Source: Castanea sativa (Eukaryota > Streptophyta > Magnoliopsida > Fagales > Fagaceae). From it: a DNA stretch of 64,000 bases. The notes beneath the pieces are model-generated. The model had not been told where the DNA came from and made no database searches. It saw only the letters and a program-made list of their open reading frames with translations. Shown here in pieces: positions 12,783 through 24,018 of the stretch; the first letter of the stretch is position 1, and every line of letters begins with the position of its first letter. Position numbers and translations under genes: made by a program. The stretch is taken from assembly GCF_040712315.1 (NCBI RefSeq), contig NC_134013.1, positions 18,883,001-18,947,000 of the forward strand, in the 5' to 3' direction.

Positions 12783-13486
12783 TGTAAGTGCACAATTGCA
12801 CCTGGACCCAAAAAAAATTATGGACTCAGCCCAATGAGCCTTAAACAATGAAATTTGTAGAGCGTGGGCTTGAAATCTAGACTAAAGGTACTGAGAACTT
12901 GATAACAGGCTTTGGATTGCAAACACTTGTAAATAATAAATGATAACTGCCGATGGATCTCCTCGAACGTGGGCCGAGGACTACTGCTATATTATTTCTC
13001 TTTCTTTCTTTTAAAGATTACAATTCTTAATTTCTTTCTTTGTTACAGACTGCCCCCTTCTCTTTGGCCTTCACCCCCCTTAAATACTTCTTCCCTTAGT
13101 GCCTTTGAATAGTGACCAGAAGTTTCAGCTCTACTATTCAGGGGTCACTTCCCCATTAATGCGGCCAGGGAGGTAGATGCAGAGTCTTTAATGTGGAGGT
13201 GGCAGCATTTGCTTATGATATTTTTCTAACATCGGTGTATCTAGAAGGTTCAGGGTTTCCCCCTCTTAACCAACAGTCTTTCCAGAGTTCTGCCTTGACC
13301 TTCGTAGTGAATCTACGAATCTTCTTAGGTCTGTCCGAGGAGACACTCACCCTCGGATGTGTCCTCGGACCCTCAGCGTATGGGCCGATTCGCAATACTA
13401 ACAAATTCTTAGCTCAAGAACAGATCGACCCTCCTTGCTAGAGCCCAAGGGCCCAAATACCCGCTTAGGTCCTTTTACTCCCCACA
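12783..13486 (+). mobile_element. Solo LTR (704 bp) with 5-bp TSD
   Basis: The sequence begins TGTAAGTGCACAATTGCACC and ends ACTCCCCACA, the TG...CA ends of an LTR. It is flanked by the perfect 5-bp duplication ctttt (12778-12782 and 13487-13491). No internal retrotransposon region or second LTR adjoins it, so it is a solo LTR from intra-element recombination. A second family member is at 27125-27909. The superfamily (Gypsy or Copia) cannot be told from an LTR alone. Confidence 0.85.
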
Positions 13487-13491
13487 CTTTT

Positions 13492-14218
13492 ATTCCTAAA
13501 ATTTTAAGAAATACTGTATAATATAATAAGATTTATATAGCAAAGCCTTGGCTATAATATTCTTTTATTTTATACTTTCTAGTATTGTTACTTGTGAAAC
13601 TTTGAGTTTGTATTATGTTAGGTGATTTGTATTTTAGACTTAATTTTAATTAGTGATTAAGGCATGCCATTTTTTTCATATTTAATTTTATGATTCATCA
13701 AACTTATTTTCATATTTATTTTAGTTCCCTCAATCTATAACCACTTATTGAACCAGTGATCCAACACTTATTCTTGTTCAGGTTTAATTTAATAATTATG
13801 TGGGTCCAAAATCTTCTCCATTTTCAATGGAACAAGTAGAAAATAAATAAATGAAGAAAGAAATATAAATAAAATAAAATAAAATATAAATTGATCCAAC
13901 CAAACTCCAAACACTAAACAGTTTAGTATATTCCGGAAACACTAATTAGTAATTAGTTGTGACTTGCTAAAACTCAAAACCAAGCAGCTGACAGTCCAAC
14001 GGCTAGAACCCAATTTAATCACCGCCCTACTCCAAAATCCGATTCCGATTCCAACTCGGAACTCCTACTCCTTGAGGGTCACGGAAACAACAACACAAGC
14101 AGTTTTAAATACATATAAGAGTTACTACAACGCTGTACTTCAATTTGGAGAGCAAAGCTTATTTGGGAGAGGAAGAAGGTAGCACTGACCATCAACAATC
14201 TTGCTACACGTTGTGACA
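13492..14218. other. Upstream flank of the TFIIS-like gene
   Basis: AT-rich sequence without a recognisable gene. The last 250 bases are less AT-rich and contain several short open frames; they may include the promoter and 5'UTR of the TFIIS-like gene. No clear TATA box at a convincing distance could be assigned. Confidence 0.4.
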
Positions 14219-14929
14219 ATGACAGCAAAGACTGAGGTTCTCAAGTTTCGGCTTCCCAAGCCTGAAACAAATGTGGGTATGGCTTTTCTTGATCATCAAG
14301 ATTCCAAGGTACCCACCATCAACGACAAATCCTAAGGCAAAAACAGAACGACCCCAGTGCCTCTGCAGAACAAAATTAATGATCATCATCACCAAGATTC
14401 CAAACCCATCACCAAAACCTCTGGTTACCGTGAGAGGGTTAGGAAACAGTTGCAAGAGGCCTTTTCTAGAGTTTCTTCTGAAACTGATGTGAGCATATCA
14501 CCAGCAATAGACCCAGTTCAAGTGGCCGTTTCAGTAGAGTCTGCTATGTCTGAAAGGATTGGGTGGTCTAATCCCATCAAGAAGGCTAATTATCAATCCA
14601 TCTTGTTCAATCTCAAAGACCCAAAGAATCCAGATTTGAGGAGGAAGGTGCTTCTTGGAGAGATCAAGCCTGAGAGTCTTGTAACCATGAGTGCTGAGGA
14701 GATGGCCAGTCAGAAAAGGCAGCGAGAGAACATTCAGATACACTTGAAAAGCATGAAAAGATGTATGCATGATGCTGATGAGGAAGAAAAGGCCACCACT
14801 GACATGTTCCAGTGCAGCCGGTGTCGCGAGCGCAAGTGTACCTATTACCAAATGCAGACCCGGAGTGCCGATGAACCCATGACAACCTATGTCACTTGTT
14901 GCAAATGCAACAAACGTTGGAAGGTCTAA
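14219..14929 (+). CDS. Short TFIIS-type transcription elongation factor (5' end uncertain, possibly a retrocopy)
   Basis: The frame from the ATG at 14219 reads MTAKTEVLKFRLPKPETNVG and meets a TAA at 14333-14335. The same frame then continues open to the TAA at 14927-14929. The downstream part contains the TFIIS central domain (YRERVRKQLQEAFSRV, then NPDLRRKVLLGEIKPESLVT) and the C-terminal zinc ribbon. That ribbon has CSRC and CCKC ligand pairs around QMQTRSADEPMTTYVTC, with the invariant Asp-Glu pair that TFIIS inserts into the Pol II active site to trigger transcript cleavage. The N-terminal LW/TFIIS-N domain of full TFIIS is absent, so the product would be about 216 aa against roughly 370. 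A possible 60-nt GT-AG intron (14309-14368) would remove the stop and keep frame. Otherwise the locus is a disabled, mostly intronless copy, or translation starts downstream. The role in Pol II elongation is inferred from the family. Confidence 0.6.
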
Positions 14930-15455
14930 CCAGGGCCAGTAGCTTGAATTAACTGATTGTCAAGAGAACGACGGCTACTGTTGGAAGAAATTATTAGCCT
15001 AGGAATAGGAATTACTGCCATTTTTTGTCCACATTATTGATTCTTGATGTAACTACATTTACAGTTTTATATGTTAAGATTCTGTCACATATGTAAAGTT
15101 TTCATATCATCTTCTGCTACGGTGTTCTAGTTAAATTGTTTGATTCTTTTTTTCTTTTTTTTTCTGGTTGATTAGTAGCATATTTTGTATGTGCTTTAGA
15201 TATTAACATGTTTCCTGTCTGAGTAATTTTTGCTAAAAGCACATTGTTCTAGTATTCAATTTCTTCTTCTTTTTTAAATTTATAATTTACGGTTTTTTAT
15301 TTTTGAGTAACTGTTCTTCAGCCATGGATATTTTAAAAAGTGAGCAAATATACATTAATTGTAAATAATTAGTTTACTACATACCATATCGGCTATGCAG
15401 ATAAATTTATTAACAAGCAGCAAAAGTTTTCTTCTAGAATTGTTAGACGTGCAGC
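14930..15455. other. 3' flank of the TFIIS-like gene
   Basis: No gene recognised. T-rich sequence (for example around 15147-15170) follows the coding region and may include the 3'UTR. No poly-A tract or target duplication marking a retrocopy boundary was convincing. Confidence 0.4.
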
Positions 15456-16045
15456 CATGGGCGGAGCTGTTATTGGACTAGGGGGGGGGGGGGGCAATGG
15501 CCCCCCCTAATTTTTTTTATAAAAATATTATTATATTAATAGGTACTAAGTTTAACAATTTTGTTCAATAAAATTACACTTTGCCCCCCTTAATAATGCC
15601 ATTAATTCTTTTGAGAGTAATCTTATAGCCAAAAACGTTTTTACAATGTTTATACAAACTATTAAGGTAAAGAAATTCTTATTAGTTCGTACACTTGCAT
15701 AACTTTTTATATATCAATAACCACTTATCACATTAGCAATTTGTAAAAATTTTGTAGTTTTAGCATTTTTCACTTTTTAAAGGACATAAAAAATTAATAG
15801 ATTAAATCTAAAACAAAATATAAAAACTCAAAAAAATTAGCTCAACAATAAAAATTACCAATATAATAAAACTAAAAAAATTAAGTCCAATCAATATATT
15901 TTACCTAGAACAAACTACTTGGCCATTTAAAAAAATTTTAACAAAAATCCTTAGTAGTAAAAAAATAGACTCAAGGGTCGAAGCCACCGCACACAGCTAG
16001 CAGCAAAGTCGCCCCCCCTAACTCCAAGTCCTGGCTCCGTCCCTG
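15456..16045. mobile_element. hAT-type nonautonomous element (gggcggagc family)
   Basis: Left end catgggcggagctgttattg and right end ctggctccgtccctg form imperfect terminal inverted repeats. Poly-G/poly-C tracts sit just inside each end (gggggggggggggg at about 15481-15494, ccccccc near 16012-16018). The 622-bp element at 40593-41214 shares ends and interior (ataaaattacactttgccc... versus ataaaattacactttatcc...). Flanking 8-mers here (cgtgcagc, agcagagc) match poorly, so the exact ends are less sure than in the other copy. Confidence 0.6.
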
Positions 16046-16053
16046 AGCAGAGC

Positions 16054-17671
16054 TGGAAACAAGTAATGCAAAAGCTCCATTAAAGTCTATAATGACTCGT
16101 TCTATAAGATCAAGTATAGTCCACAATGATTCCCTATATATGAATTCTCATTAAGTTTTAATGATAATCAGTTTCAAATGGTCAGTTTTTTTTTTTTTTT
16201 TTTGGTTAAAAGTTTCTCGCACATTTTGTATGTGCATTGTTTGCCGAGAGCAATTCCTTTTAGTGAGAATCCTTTAGCCCTGATGTATAAAATTGTGAGC
16301 AACCGATCCATATATTGAGTGGCTGTCAATTTGTGCTGGCACAGGATCTCTTGTACCTTTTTTAGCTATATTTTTACGACATGGTTATTAAGAATTCTGT
16401 TTTGTATTCAATGATGCTAGCTGCTTCTACAAGCCCTCTTATGGAAACCAACAAATGGTATCTGATATATGGCCAAGTGAATGAGTTTGTATTACATTTA
16501 ATATAAAGAATTCAGTATTCACCCATATATGAATTCAGTATTCTGAAAATGCCTCATATGGCAGCTCTACCTCACCCAAAGCAAGTTTTGGTTTAACTCT
16601 TTTGAGTATATGCCCTCCCTTTGTTATTTGCAACTATCCATTGACAATCACATCAAAATCCCATAATACCAAGCACCAACAAGGAGGAAAAAAATTAGGT
16701 CCAACTGGTTTTTCTTGTTGCTTAACACGAAATTTTTAAGAAAATTTTTTTACCAATAAATGTTAATCATTATTAAAATGATAAGTTGTACAAGTTTTAG
16801 GGTAATTGGTTAATTTTCAATGACAACTAATTGGGGTCACATTATACAGAGAAGAATTAGCATCACCTGTTTAGTGAGCTTACGATGAAAGTCAACAACG
16901 TATTAGACAGAAAAGCTTAGATTATGAAACTCAATATGAGCTTGGAAATTTAAATCTTTGGGACTCCAATCTTTTTGTATCTATGTCCTTTATGGTGGCT
17001 TTGTGGCTAATGACTATGGTTCTTCAATGACCAATAACAATTTGCCAAATTCAGAATCAGCATATTTCCTAAACTAAATAGAAAGACAAATTTGGTCAGG
17101 AAAATGCCCTCCTTGATTGGTGATGTATCAACTATCATCCAATTTGACAATTAAATTAGTTAAGCTTAAGTTTGCTCATCAGCTTATGTTTACTTGTGCT
17201 AAGTGCAAACTATTTGATATATTGTCCTATACCAAGTCATGCATCCAAGCGACCCCATATTTGAACACCGGCTAGATTTGCTTAAATGTAAACATCACAA
17301 GGAACTACCCAAAGAACATGACATGCCATATCACTGATATCAAAACGTACAACAAAATGTTAATGCACATAAAATTCTGACATATTGAGTAAAGATGAGC
17401 ACAGCTCAAGAGTCTTAGATATTACATTTAAAGGGTCATACCTTGTCATTCCAAGTTCCAACCAACATGAGGGGATCGGGTTGTTAGGCTCAGTTTAAAA
17501 GTCAGCATGTCACTCGACCCGATCATGTCGAGTTAGGAACTCTCCTACCTATTGGCAACTGAGAACTCAATCAAAGCCAACCACAACTCATTCTCAAGTA
17601 AGCAGTCAGATTTTGGTCAAGCAATGAGAATAGTTTTCAAACCCAGACTGAACCACGATGATATCATAATT
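16054..17671. other. Intergenic, no gene recognised
   Basis: No open frame resembles a protein. AT-rich with short simple repeats; I see no clear element boundaries in it. Confidence 0.4.
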
Positions 17672-17685
17672 ACTTTAGTAATTAA

Positions 17686-17947
17686 TTTTTTTTTAGAAAG
17701 TTTCAACCTATAGCATACGCTCTTGAGAATAGCTTTTTATTATCAGACCAGTAATTATTTTTTTTTAGAAAGTTTCAACCTATGGCATCCGTTCCTAATA
17801 ATAGCTTTTTATTATCAGACCAAGACACCAATCAGTTTTTTGATCAGACCAAGACACCAATTAGTTTTTTGGTGTAGGGAAAGATTGAACCCCAGATCTC
17901 TTATACAACCATCAAAAACTTTACCAGCTGAGCTAACTGGAACCTAC
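17686..17947 (-). mobile_element. tRNA-derived SINE (family 1), internally part-duplicated, 14-bp TSD
   Basis: Reverse-complement copy of the family-1 SINE: ttccagttagctcagctgg head, then the body gtcttggtctgat, then an A-rich tail read as T on the plus strand. The 3' part (tttagaaagtttcaacctat) and the piece gatcagaccaagacaccaat each occur twice, so the copy is longer than the usual ~170 bp. It is flanked by the exact duplication actttagtaattaa (17672-17685 and 17948-17961). Confidence 0.85.
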
Positions 17948-17961
17948 ACTTTAGTAATTAA

Positions 17962-18914
17962 ATAAATAAATAAATGTATATATATATATGGGGAAAATGA
18001 AATGATTTTCAAGCATATTTTTGAAAATTAAATAACAAAGTTTATAAAAATAAAATAATAAAGCGTGAAAAAAAACATTAAAATTTAAAATTTATTTTCA
18101 AAGTATAAAAGTAGGAATATGTTTTATATATTCTCTTTTAGAGATGACTAATTAAAATATATAACACAATATGAACGTTAGTTTTTTTTTTTTTTTTATG
18201 GGAATGAACGTTAGTTATAATCTATAATAAAAGAAGTAATAAAAGTTTATTTAATTTAGTAGTATGAGATTCTGTTAAGTTTACTTCCAATAGCATAAAG
18301 ATAGTCTACTGGTTAGAGCTTCAGCCCAAGTTCTAGTCCTGATATTTGCATTTTTATTCTTTCTTTCTTTTTCTTTCTTTTTCCAATCTATCAAAACAAG
18401 GTTGGATCGTGATTGAACCCCTACTAGTTCTACCCAAACCATATGATCCAACTGAGGGTCAAGTGGTTCACGAGATTTCTTTGAAATCTTCTACATGACT
18501 GAAAAACCAAATTTCAATCCAGTTCCAAGTTAAACTGATCCAACTGGCCAGTTTAGGTCCAACAACCTTGGTGATGAGTAGTGCGATGGTGGCGAGCTCA
18601 ACATGTTAATGTTAAGAGCTTATTTCTCATTAATTTTTAATGAAAATCTAATTGGCTTTAATATCGAGTTTCAATTTTTTTTTTTTTTTTTTTTTTTGTA
18701 AAAGATTTAATTAAGTTCCTAAACTATGTATTTAATTAATATGAATAGCACATTTCTTATGTGCACTAGAAAATTTTCCTACCTAAGTATTGTTTGTTGA
18801 AAATAATTCCTTTTAGTTTTAGAGACAATTTCTTAGCCCTGGCTACATAAAATTGTGACCAACTAATACTTTGGTTCACATATTCGGTTTTATAAACTTA
18901 AGTTCACAAGATAA
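17962..18914. other. Intergenic, degenerate repeats only
   Basis: Contains A/T-rich DNA and a tRNA-like fragment followed by a pyrimidine tract (about 18288-18385: ctactggttagagcttcagc, then gttctagtcctg), which may be another SINE relic without detectable TSD. No coding region. Confidence 0.35.
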
Positions 18915-19080
18915 ATGGGTTTCAATTAACTCAACTGATAAAATCTCTTGTAGTTGAATAATAGATTTGGGATTCGATTTTTGGCTACACCAAAAACCAA
19001 TTGATGTCTTAGTCTGATGATAAAAAGAAATCATCAGAAGTAAACGTCATAAGTTGAAAGTTGAAACTATCTCTAAAAAA
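18915..19080 (+). mobile_element. tRNA-derived SINE (family 1), diverged
   Basis: Starts gggtttcaattaactcaact and continues with the family body (caattgatgtcttagtctga, atcatcagaagtaaacgtca, agttgaaactatctct), ending in an A-rich tail. It is more diverged in the B-box region (gggattcgatttttgg) than the copies at 1.6 and 49.5 kb. No exact TSD was found. Confidence 0.7.
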
Positions 19081-19417
19081 TTAAAAATTCATAACATAGT
19101 TTAGCATTACCAGTGGATTTCATCCCTTCATGGATTGAGTTTGGTGATCTACATAATTCTTCATAAGTGGGCTTTGTGATCTATATAATTCTTCGTTACT
19201 TTTACGAATTGGGCTTTACAACCCATAAGTTTTACCAGACCAATTCAGCTCATGATAATTCTTCATTACTTTATAAATTAGGCTTTACGACCCATAGGTT
19301 TCTTTAAATAAATTGGGTTCATGATTCATTTTCTCTTTCTCTTCGTGGATTGGACTCATGATCCTAGTGTCTCACACCTAAAAGCTTTTTATTTACACAA
19401 AATGGGTCAATATTAAA

Positions 19418-19632
19418 GGTCTTTTTGGATACAACTGAAAACTGAAAATTAAAACCGAAAAACACTGTAGCAAAATAATTTTTTAATGTGTGATAAACAT
19501 TATTCACGCCTAAAATCACTGTTCATTGGCCTAAAATCACTATTCATGACCAATGAACAGTGACATGTGCGTCAAGCAAAAAAAAAAAAAGGCTAAAATG
19601 CAGACACATTACGTTTCAGCCCAATCTAAACT
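19418..19632. mobile_element. Short inverted-repeat element (MITE-like) with internal palindrome
   Basis: Left end ggtctttttggatacaactg and the reverse complement of the right end (tgagtttagattgggctgaa) are similar, giving imperfect terminal inverted repeats. The centre contains cactattcatgaccaatgaacagtg, an interrupted palindrome. A related element lies at 44541-44731, which has ctgttcatgtctcatgaacag. Superfamily not determined. Confidence 0.5.
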
Positions 19633-21066
19633 CATCCTACGGCAAAACTTAAGTACATGGTCTTTTATGCCAGACAACCAATGAGTTAGCAAATCCTTGA
19701 AGCCCACATTATGTATGGGGTAAAATGAATGGGATTTAAAAATATGGACACTCAAGTTCATTTATTTCTCTGTGAGTTGAATGGGTCACAATAAAATTCG
19801 AGCTACTCAATTTTTCATATGGCATATCAAAGAAAAAAAGGTTTTAGATAGTTTGATCCTCGCTTTAAAAAAAAAAAATTTTGATGTCTTGATTTTGTAA
19901 TAAAGAGCAATCATCGTGAGCGAATACTGTATGTTAATATTTTTTTTTTTAAGTGTTGCCTTGTTGGGCAAAAAATTAAGTCACAAATAGCACGTAGTGG
20001 TGTTTCTAAGATTATTGGGTCGTGAAGTTCAATACTGTGTATCATTGTATTTTTTTTAAGGCTTTGAGCGCATACGTATGGAGTAATCTGTTAAACGACA
20101 TTTTTTTTGGGCTTGGAGACCCAATGTCATGAAATTCCGTCCATTATGACTTTTTTTTTTTTTATAAAAGTCCATTACTACTATTGGGTTTGGGCTAAAC
20201 AAAGTCCCAAAAAGGAACAAGAAAAAAACAGTGAACACATAAATCATTGTTTTTTTTTTTTTTGCTGAATACATAAATCATTGTTTAGTTTCAACTTTCA
20301 AGTTGCGGTATTTTTATAATTTTTTTTTTATACAATAATTTGTTTATTAAATCACAGTTTCTAGCCAGTTGCTCCCCAAACGCGAATAACAATACAATAT
20401 CTTCTTGTTTTTAAAGGAATCATCTCATTTAAAATTGCTCCCCCACTCGTGCAATGCATAAACAAGTTTAACACAATATAATTTTTTTCTCATTTTTTTA
20501 ATATAAATTTTGATATTATGTTAATATTAATACAGTTTATTGTGATTGTGATTGTCTGTGGATTTTTATTTATATTTTAGAAGAGATTGTATATATAATT
20601 ATATATGCTAGCATCATTAGGTATCTTTCATGATTGTGTTTGTATATAAAATTATATGTTCATAAAAAAAAACATATAGAATTATATATTAGATTTAAAT
20701 ATAGAATAAAATTAAATGTAATTAAAATTTACATATTATAAATAATTATGCCAGTAATCCGTGCATGCTTTAAAATTTTAACATATATAATATTATATAT
20801 ATATATATATAAGGGACGGACCCACAAAAAAAAAATCCACCATCTAGATATCAGTGAGATTTTTTATGTTTAAAAAAATAGTATCAATGAGATGCCATAC
20901 AATTTGTCACGTTGTAACTGTACTATTTTAATTGAAAACGTAAATGTAACGCATGATGAATTATTCAAAACTATCCAAGTATTATATTAACAGTAATTTC
21001 CAATCTTACCCCCCCAAAAAAAAAGGTCAATACTTTCTCACCTACTAATAATAAGTCATGAATTGA
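19633..21066. other. AT-rich intergenic DNA with a SINE 3' fragment
   Basis: About 19870-19930 is a 3' fragment of the family-1 SINE (gatgtcttgattttgtaata, gagcaatcatcgtgagcgaa). The rest is AT-rich with long T tracts and (TA)n near 20790-20810. No gene. Confidence 0.4.
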
Positions 21067-21371
21067 GGATTCCAGTTAGCTATATTTGAATAAGGGATAT
21101 AAATTATGTACTCGCTTATACAAAAAAAAAAACCAATTAATTAGTATCTTGATTTTTTTTAAAGAGATTTTGAGAAATTTTCACTATGTGTCGTCCGCTC
21201 CTAATGATAGTTATTTATCATCAGATCAAGACACTAATCAGTTTTTAGTGTAGACAAAGATTGAACCGCATATCTCTTATACAACTATTAAATACTTTAC
21301 CAATTGAGTTAACTGGAATCCACATTAATATATTGATCTAATAATAAAGAACCATTATCAATAGCAAACAC
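21067..21371 (+). mobile_element. tRNA-derived SINE (family 1) interrupted by a second SINE
   Basis: The 5' half (ggattccagttagctatatt to about 21153) and the 3' half (21338-21371, atctaataataaagaaccat) are plus-strand family-1 SINE sequence. They are separated by an opposite-orientation copy at 21154-21324. The 3' end is cut off by the LTR-like repeat that starts at 21372. Confidence 0.7.
21154..21324 (-). mobile_element. tRNA-derived SINE (family 1) nested in another SINE
   Basis: Minus-strand copy whose head ttccagttaactcaattgg lies at the right edge and whose A-tail (T on plus) lies at the left. The flanking duplication is ttagtatcttgat (21141-21153) and ttaatatattgat (21325-21337), 11 of 13 identical, both made of host SINE sequence. 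Confidence 0.75.
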
Positions 21372-22033
21372 TGTGGGGACAAGGATCCCACATCTAAGTT
21401 AAATGGGTGATTAAGGTTATTTCTGATGACGCACCTTGAACCTCGGGGACAAGCACCAGTTATGTGAAGCGCATAAAGTTAAAATATAAAAAATGAAAGA
21501 AAGCAAACTTGGCACGGAATACAAGAAAGATGAAGAAAGAAGGGTGTAGAAGTCATCCCTCCATATTAAATATAAGACAACAACTCCTCTGGCCGCATTA
21601 ACGGGAAAATGACCATGAATAGTGGTGGCACAGCTAAGAATGTAAGGTAAAGCACTAAAGCTAAAGCTTGCTAGTCTGTTTTGGATGAGACAAGGGTTTT
21701 AGGAGTGCAATCTCAGCCCTTCAAGTATAAGATTCAGATGAATTGTAGCTAGATATAAAAACGAGAGGAAGCTCCAAACGCAACGGAGAAAGAGAGAAAA
21801 AAAATATATATATATATATATATATATCCATCTGTAAACCAAACCTCGAATTAGACTTGAGGTCCAACACTTGTATTTTTTAACCAGTTCTTAAACTATG
21901 AAGTAGTAGAAGAAGCTTTCTCTTTCATTCAGTCTTATATTCCTATGATGTAAACTTTATTTGTTCACGCATTGGATATCATAATTAGATTTGACTTCTT
22001 ATCTCTAAACAAATTTATTGTGATAAAAAAACA
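21372..22033 (-). mobile_element. LTR-like interspersed repeat (minus orientation)
   Basis: Reads tgtggggac... at the left and ...aaaaaca at the right, so the reverse complement has TG...CCCCACA ends like the solo LTRs at 12.8 and 27.1 kb. Its sequence matches 24779-25536 over most of its length (for example gaagaaagaagggt-tagaagtcat, then the ccgcattaa and gtgaccatgaa block). No matching 5-bp TSD was found, so the boundaries are approximate and it may be truncated. Confidence 0.6.
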
Positions 22034-22188
22034 GTAAAGTCTTCATTTAAGCCAACAAGTTGATTAACTGCTTTTTCGTCATTATAGACAGCATATATTA
22101 AAAATTATCTAAATAAAATTAAAAAAAAATAAAAAGTAAAAAAAGAAGAAGAAAGAAACAAAGAAGAAAGATGGCATCTTATTACGGT

Positions 22189-22751
22189 CAAGGCCGGCTC
22201 AAGGTATTGTGAGGCCTAAGGCGATTACTTTAAACGAGGTCTATTCTTATACTTTGAATATTAATAGAATATTTATTTAACTTTTGGTTTTTTTTTTTTA
22301 CTTAAAATCTATTTTTTTTTACTTAAAATCTATTTTTTTTAGAAAAAAAGTACAACTTGAAATGAACTCATCACATTACTCAATGACTATACAACTAAAA
22401 TAAACACTATTTATTGAATGAAGTAACCAAATACTAAAAAATTATGATTGAAAATTTTAATAAATTTATATAATTGATATCTCTAAATAAAATTTGAGAA
22501 TAAATTTATTTACTAGTGTAAGATTAATGAGTTCTTTTAACATTTATATGTGTAAGAGATTAAATGATTGATCTATCCAATGAAAACATTTTTCTTTAAC
22601 TGATTTTTCTTTGATAAAATTTTTTATTTATTTGTGGATATTTATGGCTTAATTAATATTTTTATTGGTAAAAGAATATCTTTATTAATAAAAATTGAGG
22701 ACTTTTTTTCATTGGGCCTTAGACAGTTGCCCACCTATTGAGCCGGCACTG
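22189..22751. mobile_element. hAT-type nonautonomous element, 563 bp
   Basis: Left end CAAGGCCGGCTCAA and the reverse complement of the right end CAGTGCCGGCTCAA agree at 12 of 14 positions. The flanking 8-mers attacggt (22181-22188) and attatggg (22752-22759) agree at 6 of 8, as expected for an old hAT 8-bp TSD. The interior is AT-rich and noncoding. Confidence 0.75.
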
Positions 22752-23061
22752 ATTATGGGGATGCTGAGGAAAAATTATTTTTGTTTGTGAGTTTATTTTT
22801 GCTTTTGTTTTATCAGAAACTTAACAACCTTAACTGGATAACTTCAACAACTTTCTCGGACAGATTGGACTTTACGTCGTAAGACTCCAAGAAGTGGTGG
22901 GTCCTACTAGACTACAAGCAACGTGTTGAATCATCTATTGTGTCAGTTTCTCGGTGGAGGAGTAGCGAGTAGGTGTGTTTTTTCAATAATAATAATAAAT
23001 TATAATTACAATAATGAGAGGAAAAATTGAAACCCTGGTTGAAGAGATCATTAAAATATGA

Positions 23062-23979
23062 TAAATAATATGTCCACAAATTTTTATAATATTTTTATAA
23101 TAAATTATAAAAGTATTTACAGTCGAAAATTTTAATTCTACTCTATTTTACCATCTCAAAAAACCACTTTATCATTATACTATACTATTTTACAATACCT
23201 CTAGCATCTCCAATTTTATTTTCCTATTCTACTCATTAAAATAATATATCTACACAATAAAATATATTTTTCATTTTTTATTTTTTCCAATTTTCTCCTC
23301 CACCTTCCCTCAACCTCTATCACCGCGCCTCCACTGCCCAGTCACCACCACTGCGCCTCCACCATGCCCACCACGCCACCACTGCCCACTACTCACCAAA
23401 ATCCCACTGGAACAAAAACCCATATTAAAATAAAAAAAAACCATGTCGTGACCCATGCCTACCAAAACGCAAATCCCAGACCTCGCCGACCAAGCATGAC
23501 ACAACAACCCATGGTCAAACACAGCAACCCACCTTTGTCAAACCCATCGGAGCCATCTCCAGCAAACCTAGCCCGCCGATCCAAATATCCACCCACCCAA
23601 ACTGGTGAAATAGAAAAAGATAAAGATAAAAAAAAAAAACTGCCAACATCACTGCAAAACCCATCACCTTCTTCCACACAACTCCATTCCTTTATCCTCC
23701 ATTATCCATATCAACCCACCCAGATCAGCGAAACAGGAAAAAAAAAAAACGCCGATTTCCACCACGCCGGACAACAAGCTCCACACCGTCACCCTTAATC
23801 ACTCATCCCCACCACATCAAACCTATGAGCTCCACCACATCAAACCCATCCGCCACCACATCAAACCCTTGATTCAAGGAAAAATAGAGAGGAAAAAAAG
23901 AAAGAAAGGGAAGAGAGGGACGAGAGAGGGGAAGGGATTGAATGAATGAACTAAAAAAGAAAAAAAGCTAGAGAGTGGA

Positions 23980-24018
<39 letters not shown>

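Noticed and set aside
23364..23798. 144-residue Pro/Thr/Ser-rich open frame, with open frames also on the opposite strand
   Set aside because: The composition follows from a C-rich repeat interior, both strands are open for the same reason, and it lies inside a mobile element. No domain recognised.
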